From contig NQOF01000004.1 in NCBI GenBank assembly GCA_002270465.1, positions 372,001-436,000 of the forward strand: a stretch of DNA of 64,000 bases. The letters run 5' to 3'. Both the position numbers and the translations under genes were made by a program. The notes under the pieces were generated by a model, which saw nothing but the letters and a program-made list of their open reading frames with translations, ran no database searches and had not been told where the DNA came from. Below, piece after piece: positions 19,611 to 28,585 of this stretch (positions within the stretch are counted from its first letter, which is position 1; every line of letters begins with the position of its first letter). This DNA comes from Blautia hominis. GTDB taxonomy: Bacteria; Bacillota; Clostridia; Lachnospirales; Lachnospiraceae.

Positions 19611-20440
19611 AATTGAATTATTGATTCAGCGATTATATCAGGGGATTCCCGGTGAACATAATGGCCGCATGTTAAATCAATGAAATGGGCGTTCTCATTA
19701 GAGAAAAAATAATCCCTTTGTATTTGGCCCCATGCAGGAACTCTTTTCAGATTTGCCTTATCATTTGATAAAAAGCACAACAAGGGAACCTGAGGGCATT
19801 TCCCTCTTTCAACTTTAGCAGCATTTTCTTTTACATGGTCTATTTCATCCATCATATTTTTACTTAGCAATTGTTTGGAAGTAATAAATTCCATTGCCGC
19901 CCGTTCCGTTTTATCCAAAATATTATCTTTCACAGCAGGATGATTTTTAACCATAACTGTTGCAAGCGGTCTGCGCAGAAGGTGTCCAAACCGAGCCAGA
20001 AGAGAAAAGTATTTTGGCGTTTCCATAAACCGATATACCTGTGGGACAGCCATGTCAAGTCCTATGATGGCAGCAACTTCGGCGGGATATTTTTGTGCCC
20101 AGTATATGGCTTCCAGGCCGGAAAGGGAATGGGCTGCCGGAATAAATGGGCCAGTTATATCTGCCTGCCTTAAGGCTTCTCTTGTTTCTTCCAGGATGGT
20201 GTTAATATCCCGCGGATGATTGCTCTGTCCACTCCATCCATACCCTGGGCGCTCAACTACTATGATATGGAACTGTTCTTTCAGCAGATTCCATAATGGT
20301 TTAAAATCATATGTAGGACATTCCGTGCCGGAACCGGCCAAAAATACAATAGGGGTATGTATTGCCTTGATTGAAGGGGATATAGAGAAAACGTGCATAT
20401 ATGTATCATTTACTTTTACCATTTTGCCTGGAGCTTTCAT
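19604..20440 (-). CDS. Alpha/beta hydrolase
   Basis: 278 residues. Standard order of the fold: IVFLAGSGTECP (oxyanion region), VVERPGYGWSG, nucleophile elbow AAHSLSG with S105, the acid region QVPLLCFLSND, and a C-terminal LTCGHYVHRESPD with the catalytic His. There is no signal peptide. AGGAGG is seven bases before the ATG. It probably hydrolyses a small ester or amide; the substrate is unknown. The last codons run into a palindromic repeat that provides the TAA. Confidence 0.88.
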   Translation of the reverse strand: MKAPGKMVKVNDTYMHVFSISPSIKAIHTPIVFLAGSGTECPTYDFKPLWNLLKEQFHIIVVERPGYGWSGQSNHPRDINTILEETREALRQADITGPFIPAAHSLSGLEAIYWAQKYPAEVAAIIGLDMAVPQVYRFMETPKYFSLLARFGHLLRRPLATVMVKNHPAVKDNILDKTERAAMEFITSKQLLSKNMMDEIDHVKENAAKVERGKCPQVPLLCFLSNDKANLKRVPAWGQIQRDYFFSNENAHFIDLTCGHYVHRESPDIIAESIIQFW

Positions 20441-20471
20441 GTTTTCCTCCTAAATTGATATTACAATTTTC

Positions 20472-20708
20472 CCGTATTACACTGCAGAGGCTTCCCACAG
20501 CAATATAGTTGTCAGAAATAGATTATGTCTCAACACTTCCCGCGTCGATGACTGCATTGCTGCCAATGGTCACACCCGGCGGAATAAAAGCGCTGCCGCC
20601 AATCTACATTTTGCCGCCGATAATGACAGGCGCAGAAATCCACTGTGCTATTTCAACAGGACGGTGATAGTTTTCCGTGTTTTTTTCATTATAAGTCTTC
20701 CGGAGACT
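20472..20708 (-). pseudogene. Maltose/galactoside O-acetyltransferase remnant
   Basis: Read on the minus strand, one frame gives LRKTYNEKN, then APVIIGGKM-stop-IGGSAFIPPGVTIGSNAVIDAGSVET-stop, then ISDNYIAVGSLCSVI. This is the left-handed beta-helix and C-terminus of Maa/LacA acetyltransferases (family form KIGDNVWIGGGAII, PGVTIGDN, AGSVVTKDI). Two nonsense codons replace the Trp of VWIGG and the Lys of VVTK. The middle of the protein, including the active-site His strand, is deleted. It is clearly decayed. Confidence 0.75.
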
Positions 20709-20774
20709 TTATTCAAGAAAAAGGCAAAAGAGTCAATACACATCGGCTGGCAGGAATATTTTCCAAATTTGTCA

Positions 20775-20803
20775 TTGACAGTTGAAAGCCAATCGGTTAT
20801 AGT
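20775..20803 (+). promoter_or_regulatory. Strong promoter of the yybP-ykoY riboswitch transcript
   Basis: TTGACA, exactly 17 bp, TATAGT. Transcription would start at about 20811, immediately before the riboswitch. Confidence 0.8.
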
Positions 20804-20810
20804 ATCCATT

Positions 20811-20944
20811 AATAAGAGGGAGTAGCTGGCGCCGCAGGCGTTTGCGATATCGTCAATCTCGATGGGAGAAATCCCGTCCGTATCGTGATGAAACAGCGAG
20901 ACTTTTATTGCATGCTTGTTGTGCAGTAAAAGCCTCGCTTTTTT
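20811..20944 (+). promoter_or_regulatory. yybP-ykoY (manganese) riboswitch with terminator
   Basis: The sequence has yybP-ykoY landmarks: AGGGAGTAGC at the 5' side (20817-20826), ATCGTCAATCTCGATGGG, then CCGTCCGTATCGTGATGAAACAGCGAGACTTT. The 3' strand GCGAGACTTTTATTGCA (20896-20912) can instead pair with TGCAGTAAAAGCCTCGC (20922-20938), followed by six T, forming a terminator. Known members sense Mn2+ and switch on Mn2+ exporters; the next gene is a P-type ATPase, as in Lactococcus yoaB. The class assignment is from memory of the consensus. Confidence 0.85.
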
Positions 20945-20992
20945 GCGTTACAGGCCATAAGAGACCACTGGTCTTTACAGAGCCTGTAACGC
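20945..20992 (+). repeat. GCGTTACAGGC hairpin directly after the riboswitch
   Basis: GCGTTACAGGC (20945-20955) pairs with GCCTGTAACGC (20982-20992), with a nested AGACC/GGTCT hairpin inside. It resembles the dispersed GTAAC-ended palindromes and abuts the riboswitch terminator's T-run. Confidence 0.6.
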
Positions 20993-21048
20993 AAAACGGT
21001 ATGAAAGAGGTTTTTATAAAGCACACTAGAGATAAGTAGTATGTGTCC

Positions 21049-21181
21049 GTAACTGTTCAGTACCTTCACAGTTGCAAGCAAAAATCCATGCAGAAGCGCC
21101 ATTGGCGATGGGATCTTTGCCTGGCTGCTGAATATTTTCTTACGGTCGGCGCAGTAAATGCGCAGACCTGCTGAATAGTTA
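21049..21181 (+). repeat. Dispersed palindromic element, long form
   Basis: It begins GTAACTGTTCAG and ends CTGAATAGTTA, with the core TACGGTCGGCGCAGTAAATGCGCAGACCTG (21141-21170). That core also occurs at 30775-30806 and, inverted, at 57215-57246. It lies between the riboswitch and its ATPase gene. No reading frame is seen in 20993-21249. Confidence 0.7.
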
Positions 21182-21249
21182 GATGTATCCGCACATGGAA
21201 CTATGGCAGCAGTGCATAGGTTCCGCAAAAAACGTTTGGAGGAGAGCGA

Positions 21250-23856
21250 ATGAAAGAATTTTATCAAATGTCGAGGACAGAGGCGCAGAAAACCATCAAT
21301 GGAAGTACGCAGCCTTTGACAAACCAACAGATTAAGGCCAATCAGGAAAAATACGGCCCTAATGCTCTGGTGGAAGAAAAGAAAAAATCCATTCCGCAGA
21401 TTTTCCTTGAGCAGTACAAGGATTTCCTTGTTATCATCCTGATCGTAGCTGCCATTGTTTCCGGTGTCCTGGGAGAAATGGAAAGTGCCATTGTCATCCT
21501 GGTGGTGATCACCATGAATGCCATTCTGGGCACCGTGCAGACCGTGAAGGCAGAGCAGTCTCTTGACAGCCTGAAAGCCATGTCAGGACCTGAGGCAAAA
21601 GTGCTGCGAAACGGAGATGTGGCAAAGATACCGTCTGACCAGGTCACAGTAGGCGATATTGTCATGCTGGAGGCCGGGGACTATGTACCGGCTGACGGAC
21701 GCATTCTGGAAAATGCCAGCCTCAAAGTAGATGAAAGCGCACTGACAGGTGAGAGTCTGGGTGTGGATAAGACAGAAGACCCCATCGAAGGCCAGGTGCC
21801 TCTTGGTGACAGAACCAATATGGTGTTCTCCGGAAGCTTTGTCTCCTACGGGCGGGGTTCCTTCCTTGTAACCTCCATCGGCATGGAGACAGAGGTGGGA
21901 AAAATTGCGAAGCTGCTGAAAACCACATCGGAGAAAAAGACACCCCTGCAGATGAACCTGGACCAGTTTGGACAGAAGCTGTCCATCATAATCCTGGTTT
22001 TCTGCGGCATTCTGTTTGGAGTTAGTGTTTTCAGGGGAGAATCCTGGGGAGAGGCATTCCTGTTTGCCGTGGCCCTTGCTGTAGCAGCCATCCCGGAGGC
22101 GCTCAGTTCTATTGTCACCATTGTGCTTTCTTTTGGAACACAGAAGATGGCAAGGGAACATGCCATCATTAGAAAACTGCAGGCGGTAGAAGGTCTTGGA
22201 AGTGTATCTATCATCTGCTCAGACAAAACAGGCACCCTGACCCAGAACAAAATGACTGTGGAATATTACTATGTGGAGGGCCGTGAGATTCCGGCAAAGG
22301 ATATTGACTTGGATGACCCGGCACAGAAACAGCTCCTCCGTCACAGCATCCTCTGCAATGACTCCACCAATAAAAACGGCGAGGAGATTGGAGACCCCAC
22401 AGAGACGGCCCTCATCAATCAGGGGGATAAACTGGGACGCCCCGCAGAGGTAGTACGTGACAAATACCCCAGATGCAGTGAGGTACCTTTTGACAGTGAC
22501 CGTAAAATGATGTCCACCCTTCATAATTTAAGAGAGGGTGCAACCATGATCACAAAAGGCGCGGTGGATGTTCTTTTAAACCGTGTCTGTTCCATCCAGA
22601 AAAATGGTGAGATCGTGCCCATTACAGAGGAGGACCGCATTGCCATTGAAAACCAGAACCAGAATTTCTCCAGAAATGGCCTCCGTGTTCTGGCATTTGC
22701 CTATAAAAGAGTGGAAAATGGTAAACAGCTCTGTGTGGAAGATGAAAAGGACCTGGTATTTTTGGGACTCATCGCTATGATGGACCCGCCGCGTGAGGAG
22801 TCAAAGGACGCGGTTGCGGAATGTATCAGTGCGGGAATCAAACCCATCATGATCACAGGTGACCACAAGGTGACTGCAGCGGCTATCGCAAAACGTATCG
22901 GTATTCTGAAGGACGAATCAGAAGCCTGTGAGGGCGCTGTGATCGAGAACATGTCGGATGAGGAGCTGCAGGACTTTGTGGAAGGCATTTCCGTCTACGC
23001 GCGTGTTTCACCGGAACATAAGATCCGTATTGTCAGGGCATGGCAGGAAAAGGGAAATATTGTGTCCATGACAGGGGACGGCGTCAATGACGCTCCGGCT
23101 CTAAAACAGGCCAACATCGGTGTGGCGATGGGGATAACGGGAACTGAGGTCTCCAAGGATGCTGCATCCATGGTGCTGACGGATGACAACTTTGCAACCA
23201 TCGTCAAAGCCGTGGAAAACGGCAGAAATGTTTATAAGAACATTAAAAGTGCCATCCAGTTCCTGCTCTCAGGAAATTTTGCGGGAATTCTGGCAGTATT
23301 ATATGCATCCCTTGCAAATCTGCCCGTACCGTTTGCGCCGGTGCATCTGCTGTTTATCAACCTGCTGACAGACAGCCTTCCGGCTATCGCCCTGGGACTG
23401 GAACCTCATACGAAAGATGTCATGAAGGAAAAACCCCGTCCCATGAATGAGTCCATACTGACCAGAGATTTTCTCTCCTATATCGGGACAGAAGGCCTTG
23501 TGATCGGTATTATGACTATGATCGGTTTTTACATTGGATATCAGCAGAGTCCGCTGCTGGCTATGACTATGGCATTCGGTACCCTGTGTACCTCCAGACT
23601 TGTCCATGGATTTAACTGCAAATCCGTAAGACCTGTTTTATTTACTAAGAAATTCTTTAATAATATTTACCTCATCGGTGCATTTGTGTTAGGATTAGTA
23701 TTGATCACCTCTGTGTTGATGATACCGGGTCTGCATAAGATCTTCAGCGTGCAGACATTGAACATGGCACAGCTTTTCACAGTGTATGGCTTGTCCATTG
23801 CCAATCTGCCGGTTATCCAGGCACTTAAATGGGTCCGTGCCAAACTGAAAAAGTAA
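21250..23856 (+). CDS. P2A-type cation-transporting ATPase (probable Mn2+/Ca2+ exporter)
   Basis: 868 residues, about ten membrane helices. N-terminal cation-ATPase domain (GLTxxQ-like PLTNQQIKANQEKYGPN), actuator TGES (SALTGESLGVDK), M4 motif IPEALSSIV, phosphorylation site D325 in CSDKTGTLT, nucleotide domain and hinge TGDGVNDAPALKQANIG. This is the PMCA/SERCA branch. A yybP-ykoY riboswitch upstream points to Mn2+ export (known for Lactococcus YoaB), although the sequence family also includes Ca2+ pumps. Ribosome site GGAGGAGAG. Confidence 0.93.
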   Translation: MKEFYQMSRTEAQKTINGSTQPLTNQQIKANQEKYGPNALVEEKKKSIPQIFLEQYKDFLVIILIVAAIVSGVLGEMESAIVILVVITMNAILGTVQTVKAEQSLDSLKAMSGPEAKVLRNGDVAKIPSDQVTVGDIVMLEAGDYVPADGRILENASLKVDESALTGESLGVDKTEDPIEGQVPLGDRTNMVFSGSFVSYGRGSFLVTSIGMETEVGKIAKLLKTTSEKKTPLQMNLDQFGQKLSIIILVFCGILFGVSVFRGESWGEAFLFAVALAVAAIPEALSSIVTIVLSFGTQKMAREHAIIRKLQAVEGLGSVSIICSDKTGTLTQNKMTVEYYYVEGREIPAKDIDLDDPAQKQLLRHSILCNDSTNKNGEEIGDPTETALINQGDKLGRPAEVVRDKYPRCSEVPFDSDRKMMSTLHNLREGATMITKGAVDVLLNRVCSIQKNGEIVPITEEDRIAIENQNQNFSRNGLRVLAFAYKRVENGKQLCVEDEKDLVFLGLIAMMDPPREESKDAVAECISAGIKPIMITGDHKVTAAAIAKRIGILKDESEACEGAVIENMSDEELQDFVEGISVYARVSPEHKIRIVRAWQEKGNIVSMTGDGVNDAPALKQANIGVAMGITGTEVSKDAASMVLTDDNFATIVKAVENGRNVYKNIKSAIQFLLSGNFAGILAVLYASLANLPVPFAPVHLLFINLLTDSLPAIALGLEPHTKDVMKEKPRPMNESILTRDFLSYIGTEGLVIGIMTMIGFYIGYQQSPLLAMTMAFGTLCTSRLVHGFNCKSVRPVLFTKKFFNNIYLIGAFVLGLVLITSVLMIPGLHKIFSVQTLNMAQLFTVYGLSIANLPVIQALKWVRAKLKK

Positions 23857-23907
23857 AGAGAAGGTTACTGTTCACGGTTGACGAGAGGGGAGAAGGAGAG
23901 GAGTAGA

Positions 23908-25053
23908 ATGAACCTGAATAAAAAAGATATAAAAAATCTGATGTTTCTGATTCTGTTTGCTGTGGTAGTCTACGTGGGAATACAGAAGGCGGATGTGCTG
24001 TTGGTTTTTGCCCGTTTCCTGGTTGGGATCGCCTATCCTTTCCTTCTGGGTGCCGCGTTTGCCTTTGTGCTGAATGTACCCATGAGTTTTTTGGAGAAGA
24101 AGCTTTTCGGTATTGCTGAGAGCAAAGGGAAGTTGAAAAAACTTGGAAGACCGTTAAGCCTGGTCATGTCCCTTATATTGGTGGTGGGCGTAGTCCTTGT
24201 TGTGATCCTTGTGGTGGTTCCGGAGATGGGGCAGACCTTTATGAGCGTCAGTGCCAGCGTAGAAGCTGCCATTCCAAAGCTTCAGACCTGGGCTGTGGAA
24301 ACTTTCCATGACAACAAGCAGATTGCGGAGTGGATACAGAATCTGGAATTTGACTGGAATTCCCTGATTGGAGCAGCGGTTGACTTCCTGAAGAACGGTG
24401 CCGGAAATGTACTCAATTCCACTGTGGCAATGGCCCGTACGGTAGTCAATGTACTTATGAATTTCTTCATCGCCCTTGTGTTTGCGGTGTATATCCTTCT
24501 GCAGAAGGAAAAACTGACAGTGCAGATCCGGAAAGTTTTCTATGCATTTCTGTCAGAGAAAATTGTGAAGAAAGTTCTGGATGTGTGTTCCCTCAGTTAC
24601 AGAACCTTTGCCAATTTTGTGACAGGTCAGTGTCTGGAGGCAGTGATCCTGGGCACCATGTTTTTCGTGTTCATGACACTGCTGCGGTTCCCTTATGCCA
24701 TGCTGATCGGGATCCTGATCGCATTTACGGCCCTGATCCCTATTTTCGGAGCGTTTATCGGCTGTGCTGTTGGTACTTTTCTGATTTTGGTGGTAGACCC
24801 CATGAGAGGGTTGGCATTTATTGTACTGTTTCTGGTGCTGCAGCAGATTGAGGGCAACCTGATCTATCCTCATGTGGTGGGAAACTCTGTGGGGCTTCCT
24901 TCTATCTGGGTGCTGGTGGCAGTCACCGTGGGCGGCAGTCTGATGGGTGTTGTGGGTATGCTGGTTTTCATACCGCTTACATCGGTTGTCTATGCGCTGT
25001 TCCGCCAGACTGTTTACAAGAAGTTGAAGGAGCGGAAGATCCATGATATTTGA
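23908..25053 (+). CDS. AI-2E family transporter (YtvI/PerM-like)
   Basis: 381 residues, seven to eight hydrophobic segments. The start was set at the ATG after GGAGAGGAGTAGA. Late signatures PYAMLIGILIAFTALIPIFGAFIG (about 262-285) and QQIEGNLIYPHVVGNSVGLPSIWVLVAVTVGGSLMGVVGMLVFIP (about 310-355) define the family. Characterised members are autoinducer-2 exporters or Na+/H+ antiporters; which applies here is unknown. It begins 51 bp after the ATPase gene and overlaps tatD by 11 bp, so the three are probably co-transcribed. Confidence 0.9.
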   Translation: MNLNKKDIKNLMFLILFAVVVYVGIQKADVLLVFARFLVGIAYPFLLGAAFAFVLNVPMSFLEKKLFGIAESKGKLKKLGRPLSLVMSLILVVGVVLVVILVVVPEMGQTFMSVSASVEAAIPKLQTWAVETFHDNKQIAEWIQNLEFDWNSLIGAAVDFLKNGAGNVLNSTVAMARTVVNVLMNFFIALVFAVYILLQKEKLTVQIRKVFYAFLSEKIVKKVLDVCSLSYRTFANFVTGQCLEAVILGTMFFVFMTLLRFPYAMLIGILIAFTALIPIFGAFIGCAVGTFLILVVDPMRGLAFIVLFLVLQQIEGNLIYPHVVGNSVGLPSIWVLVAVTVGGSLMGVVGMLVFIPLTSVVYALFRQTVYKKLKERKIHDI

Positions 25054-25807
25054 GACACATGCACATTACGATGACGAGGCCTTTGACGGGGATCGGGACA
25101 GCCTGCTTCTCTCCCTGGCAGAGCACGGCATCGAAAAGATCATCAATGTGGGTGCCAGCCTGCAGGGTGTGGAGGATACGGTTAAGCTGACTGAGAAATA
25201 TCCTTTTGTCTACGGCGCTGTGGGCGTTCATCCTGACGAGGTAGGTAACCTTGACGAAGAAAAAATAAAATGGCTCAGAGGCCTGTGTGACCTGCCGAAA
25301 GTGGTGGCCATCGGTGAGATCGGCTTGGATTATTACTGGGATAAGGAACACCATGACATTCAGAAAAAATGGTTTATCCGCCAGATGGATCTGGCAAAGG
25401 AGACAAAGCTTCCTATTATTGTCCACAGCCGTGACGCGGCTAAAGATACTTTGGATCTTATGAAGGCCGAGAGGGCAGATAATCTGAAGGGTGTGATCCA
25501 CTGCTATTCCTACTCTGTAGAGCAGGCAAAGGAATACATGAATATGGGATATTATCTGGGTGTGGGCGGAGTTGTCACCTTCAAGAACGGGAAACGGCTG
25601 AAGGACGTGGTAGCGTACGCACCACTGGAATATCTGCTGCTGGAGACAGATGCCCCGTATCTGGCTCCGGAGCCGTACAGGAGACATAGAAACTGCTCTG
25701 CGTATCTGACTTATGTGGCGGAGGAGATCGCAGCGATCAAAGGTGTCTCCTATGAGACGGTGGTGGATGTCACCAGGGAAAATGCAGGAAAACTGTTTGG
25801 TATATGA
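25043..25807 (+). CDS. tatD: TatD family metal-dependent hydrolase (deoxyribonuclease-like)
   Basis: 254 residues, amidohydrolase TIM barrel. Metal ligands are visible in ETHAHYDDEAF, GEIGLDYYW, PIIVHSRDA, VIHCYSYS and ETDAPYLAPEPYRRHRN, the last being the family's C-terminal signature. TatD proteins are 3'-5' DNases implicated in repair and quality control. It overlaps the preceding gene by 11 bp, indicating translational coupling. Confidence 0.93.
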   Translation: MIFETHAHYDDEAFDGDRDSLLLSLAEHGIEKIINVGASLQGVEDTVKLTEKYPFVYGAVGVHPDEVGNLDEEKIKWLRGLCDLPKVVAIGEIGLDYYWDKEHHDIQKKWFIRQMDLAKETKLPIIVHSRDAAKDTLDLMKAERADNLKGVIHCYSYSVEQAKEYMNMGYYLGVGGVVTFKNGKRLKDVVAYAPLEYLLLETDAPYLAPEPYRRHRNCSAYLTYVAEEIAAIKGVSYETVVDVTRENAGKLFGI

Positions 25808-25814
25808 TCGTTTG

Positions 25815-25849
25815 AAAGGTTCTTGGGAGGAAATCCCGGGGACCTTTTT
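25815..25849 (+). terminator. Rho-independent terminator after tatD
   Basis: AAAGGTTCTTGGGA pairs with TCCCGGGGACCTTT (with G-T pairs), followed by a T-run. Confidence 0.85.
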
Positions 25850-26044
25850 CTGTATCCCGGAGGTTTCTTCATTTTATGCCCTGTATTTGATTCCTGTTTG
25901 GAATGAATGATCCGGGAAATCGAATTGATTCCGTGCGCTGAAATTGATAGACTCATAAGCGGATCAGGCAATAAAAGATTTTACGGCCAGGCAATACACT
26001 CAGCCGTTTTTGCGATAGGAAAAGGAATACAGGAGGAAACTAAG

Positions 26045-27523
26045 ATGCCGAATAAAGTAACAGATTTGAGAAGTGCGCTGGATTTACTGAGGACCATGCC
26101 GGGACAGCTTATGGAGACGGATGTGGAAGTGGAGCCAATGGCAGAATTGTCAGGGGTATACAGGTATGTAGGTGCAGGCGGAACGGTCATGCGTCCTACA
26201 AAAGAGGGACCGGCTATGATATTTGGCAATGTGTTGGGACATCCCGGTGCCAGAGTGGCTGTCGGGGTGCTTGCCAGCAGAAAAAGAGCTGCCGTTTTGC
26301 TGGACTGCAGGCCCGAAGACCTGGGAAAAGTGCTCTGCAAAAGCGCGGAAAATCCCATCCCCCCAGTGCTGATACAGGAACCGGCACCATGCCAGCAGGT
26401 GGTGCACCGTGCCTCTGACCCGGATTTTGATCTATATAAACTGGTTCCCGCGCCGACCAATACGCCGGATGACGGGGGACCGTACATAACAATGGGAATG
26501 TGTTACGCTACACATCCGGACACCGGTTTCAGTGATGTGACGATCCACAGGCTCTGTATCCAGAGCAGGGATGAACTCTCCATATTCTTTACACCGGGTG
26601 CCCGCCATATCGGAGCCATGGCGGAGCGGGCGGAAGAACTGGGGCAGAAACTGCCCATATCCATCAGCATAGGCGTGGACCCGGCCATTGAAATAGGCTC
26701 CTGTTTTGAGCCGCCCACAACGCCCATGGGCTATGATGAACTGGCAGTGGCCGGAGCCCTCAGAGGAGAACCGGTAAAACTCTGCCGGTGCCTGACTGTA
26801 GAGGAGCGGGCCATTGCCAATGCGGAGTATGTGATCGAGGGTGAGATCCTGCCGCATGTGCGGGTGAGGGAAGACCAGAATACGGATACAGGATATGCCA
26901 TGCCAGAATTTCCAGGCTACACAGGACCTGCCAGTGACCAGTGCTGGATGATCAAGGTGACGGCAGTGACACACAGGGAAAACCCTATTATGCAGACTTG
27001 TATCGGTCCGAGCGAGGAGCATGTATCTATGGCAGGTATCCCCACCGAGGCAAGTATATATGGGATGGTGGAAAGAGCCATGCCCGGGAAGCTGCAGAAT
27101 GTATACTGTGCATCTTCAGGCGGAGGAAAATATATGGCGGTACTGCAGATCAAAAAGTCCGTGCCCAGCGATGAAGGCCGCCAGCGCCAGGCGGCACTGC
27201 TGGCGTTTTCCGCGTTCAGTGAGCTGAAACATGTATTTCTGGTGGATGAGGATGTGGACTGTTTTGACATGAATGACGTACTCTGGGCTATGAATACACG
27301 TTTTCAGGGGGACGCGGATATTATCACCATTCCCGGTGTCAGATGCCATCCCTTAGACCCCTCCAATGACCCTTCCTGCTCTGCCGGAATCCGTGATCAT
27401 GGAATTGCCTGCAAGACTATTTTTGACTGTACGGTACCGTTTGACCAGAAGGAAAGGTTTGTCCGTGCGCGGTTTATGGAGGCAGACCCTCTGAAATGGA
27501 AAGGAGTCCTTCCAAATGAGTGA
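26045..27523 (+). CDS. UbiD family (prenylated-FMN) decarboxylase
   Basis: 492 residues. The start is the ATG behind AGGAGGAAACTAAG; the longer open frame upstream has no ribosome site. UbiD features: VFGN-type IFGNVLGHPGARVAVGVLASRK, PAPTNTPDDGGPYITMGMCYATHPDTG (prFMN/metal region), FEPPTTPMGYDELAVAGALRGEPVKLC and the E/R-rich AIANAEYVIEGEILP segment. The enzyme decarboxylates an aromatic or alpha,beta-unsaturated acid using prFMN made by the neighbouring UbiX. The order UbiD-UbiX-LpdD matches phenolic-acid decarboxylase modules. Substrate unknown. Confidence 0.9.
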   Translation: MPNKVTDLRSALDLLRTMPGQLMETDVEVEPMAELSGVYRYVGAGGTVMRPTKEGPAMIFGNVLGHPGARVAVGVLASRKRAAVLLDCRPEDLGKVLCKSAENPIPPVLIQEPAPCQQVVHRASDPDFDLYKLVPAPTNTPDDGGPYITMGMCYATHPDTGFSDVTIHRLCIQSRDELSIFFTPGARHIGAMAERAEELGQKLPISISIGVDPAIEIGSCFEPPTTPMGYDELAVAGALRGEPVKLCRCLTVEERAIANAEYVIEGEILPHVRVREDQNTDTGYAMPEFPGYTGPASDQCWMIKVTAVTHRENPIMQTCIGPSEEHVSMAGIPTEASIYGMVERAMPGKLQNVYCASSGGGKYMAVLQIKKSVPSDEGRQRQAALLAFSAFSELKHVFLVDEDVDCFDMNDVLWAMNTRFQGDADIITIPGVRCHPLDPSNDPSCSAGIRDHGIACKTIFDCTVPFDQKERFVRARFMEADPLKWKGVLPNE

Positions 27524-27559
27524 AACAGCAGATATCATAAGAAATGAGGCGGCAGACAT

Positions 27560-28144
27560 ATGAGGATCGTGGTAGGTGTCACAGGAGCCAGCGGTGTGAT
27601 CATGAGCAGGTATCTTTTAAAGGCATTGAAAAGCGTGGATAACTGTGAGGTGCATCTGGTAGTGTCGGAGGGAGCCAGAAAAACATGGGAGCTGGAAACC
27701 GGCCTGCCCCTTTCAACGCTTTTAAATCTGGCTGATCATGTACATGACAACAAAAATCAGGCTGCCTCTATAGCAAGCGGTTCTTTTGTTACAGATGGGA
27801 TGATCATCATGCCCTGCAGTATGAAATCCCTGGCCGGGATCGTCTGCGGGTATGCGGATGATCTCATTCAGAGGTCCGCGGATGTGTGCCTGAAAGAGGG
27901 AAGGAAAGTGGTACTTGTGCCGAGGGAGATGCCTTTTGGAAAAGTGCACCTGAGAAATTTGCTGCATGCATCCGATCTGGGATGTGTCATCGTGCCTCCG
28001 GTCCTGACCTTTTACAACCATCCGGAGACAATAGAGGATCAGATCAGCCATATAACGGGAAAGATCCTGCTGCAGTTTGGGCTTAGGCAGGAAGGGTTCC
28101 GGCCATGGGATGGTACCGGAGGAAAAAAAGATGAGCAGAGGTAA
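27560..28144 (+). CDS. ubiX: Flavin prenyltransferase, UbiX/Pad1 family
   Basis: 194 residues. MRIVVGVTGASGVIMSRYLLKAL (FMN phosphate loop), ASGSFVTDGMIIMPCSMKSLAGIVCGYADDLIQRSADVCLKEGRKVVLVPREMPFGKVHLRNL and PPVLTFYNHPETIEDQI are textbook UbiX sequence. It attaches dimethylallyl phosphate to FMN, producing prenyl-FMN for the UbiD enzyme encoded 36 bp upstream. In phenolic-acid operons this copy is often named bsdB, shdB or lpdB. Confidence 0.93.
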   Translation: MRIVVGVTGASGVIMSRYLLKALKSVDNCEVHLVVSEGARKTWELETGLPLSTLLNLADHVHDNKNQAASIASGSFVTDGMIIMPCSMKSLAGIVCGYADDLIQRSADVCLKEGRKVVLVPREMPFGKVHLRNLLHASDLGCVIVPPVLTFYNHPETIEDQISHITGKILLQFGLRQEGFRPWDGTGGKKDEQR

Positions 28145-28150
28145 ATAAAG

Positions 28151-28522
28151 ATGCATAAAGTATATAGAACACAAGTATGCGGCATCACCATAAGGTGTGA
28201 TGTGATCCGGATGGGCAGGGACTATGCGGTGACACTGCAGGATGAGGAGGCAGGGCATATTGGCTGCACTACTTTGTCGGCAGCCAGGCCCAGTCTTACA
28301 GGCCGGGGGATCAGTGCCACCACGTCGGTGCTCAGCTGTATGGGGCATAAGGATGAGGAGATCGCCCGGAGGTTTTCGGAGGCGGCTGCCGTAAAAGCTA
28401 AGGCGTCTGCAGTATGCACCTGCGGGATCCATATTGACGGGATCACAGGAGAGCAGATCAAGGAGATCCTTGCAGCGTGTGAGAGGCTGAAAGAGGATGT
28501 ACTGGAAGGGATAACAGAATAA
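28151..28522 (+). CDS. LpdD-like prenylated-flavin chaperone/accessory protein
   Basis: 123 residues. VCGITIRCDVIRMGRDYAVTLQDEEAGHIGCTTLSAARPSLTGRGISATTSVLS and ending on CTCGIHIDGITGEQIKEIL recall the LpdD family that accompanies UbiD/UbiX in gallate and protocatechuate decarboxylase operons. It starts 6 bp after ubiX. Function: proposed handling or maturation of prFMN. The assignment rests on context and remembered family pattern. Confidence 0.75.
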   Translation: MHKVYRTQVCGITIRCDVIRMGRDYAVTLQDEEAGHIGCTTLSAARPSLTGRGISATTSVLSCMGHKDEEIARRFSEAAAVKAKASAVCTCGIHIDGITGEQIKEILAACERLKEDVLEGITE

Positions 28523-28539
28523 ATGCCATCTGTTCACAG

Positions 28540-28585
28540 GAGGGTATTGTAAAATATGGATTTTACAACACCCTCTTGATTTTTT
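28540..28585 (+). terminator. Rho-independent terminator of the UbiD operon
   Basis: GAGGGTATTGTAAAAT pairs with ATTTTACAACACCCTC (4-nt loop) followed by TTGATTTTTT. The T-run overlaps the -35 box of the next promoter. Confidence 0.88.
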
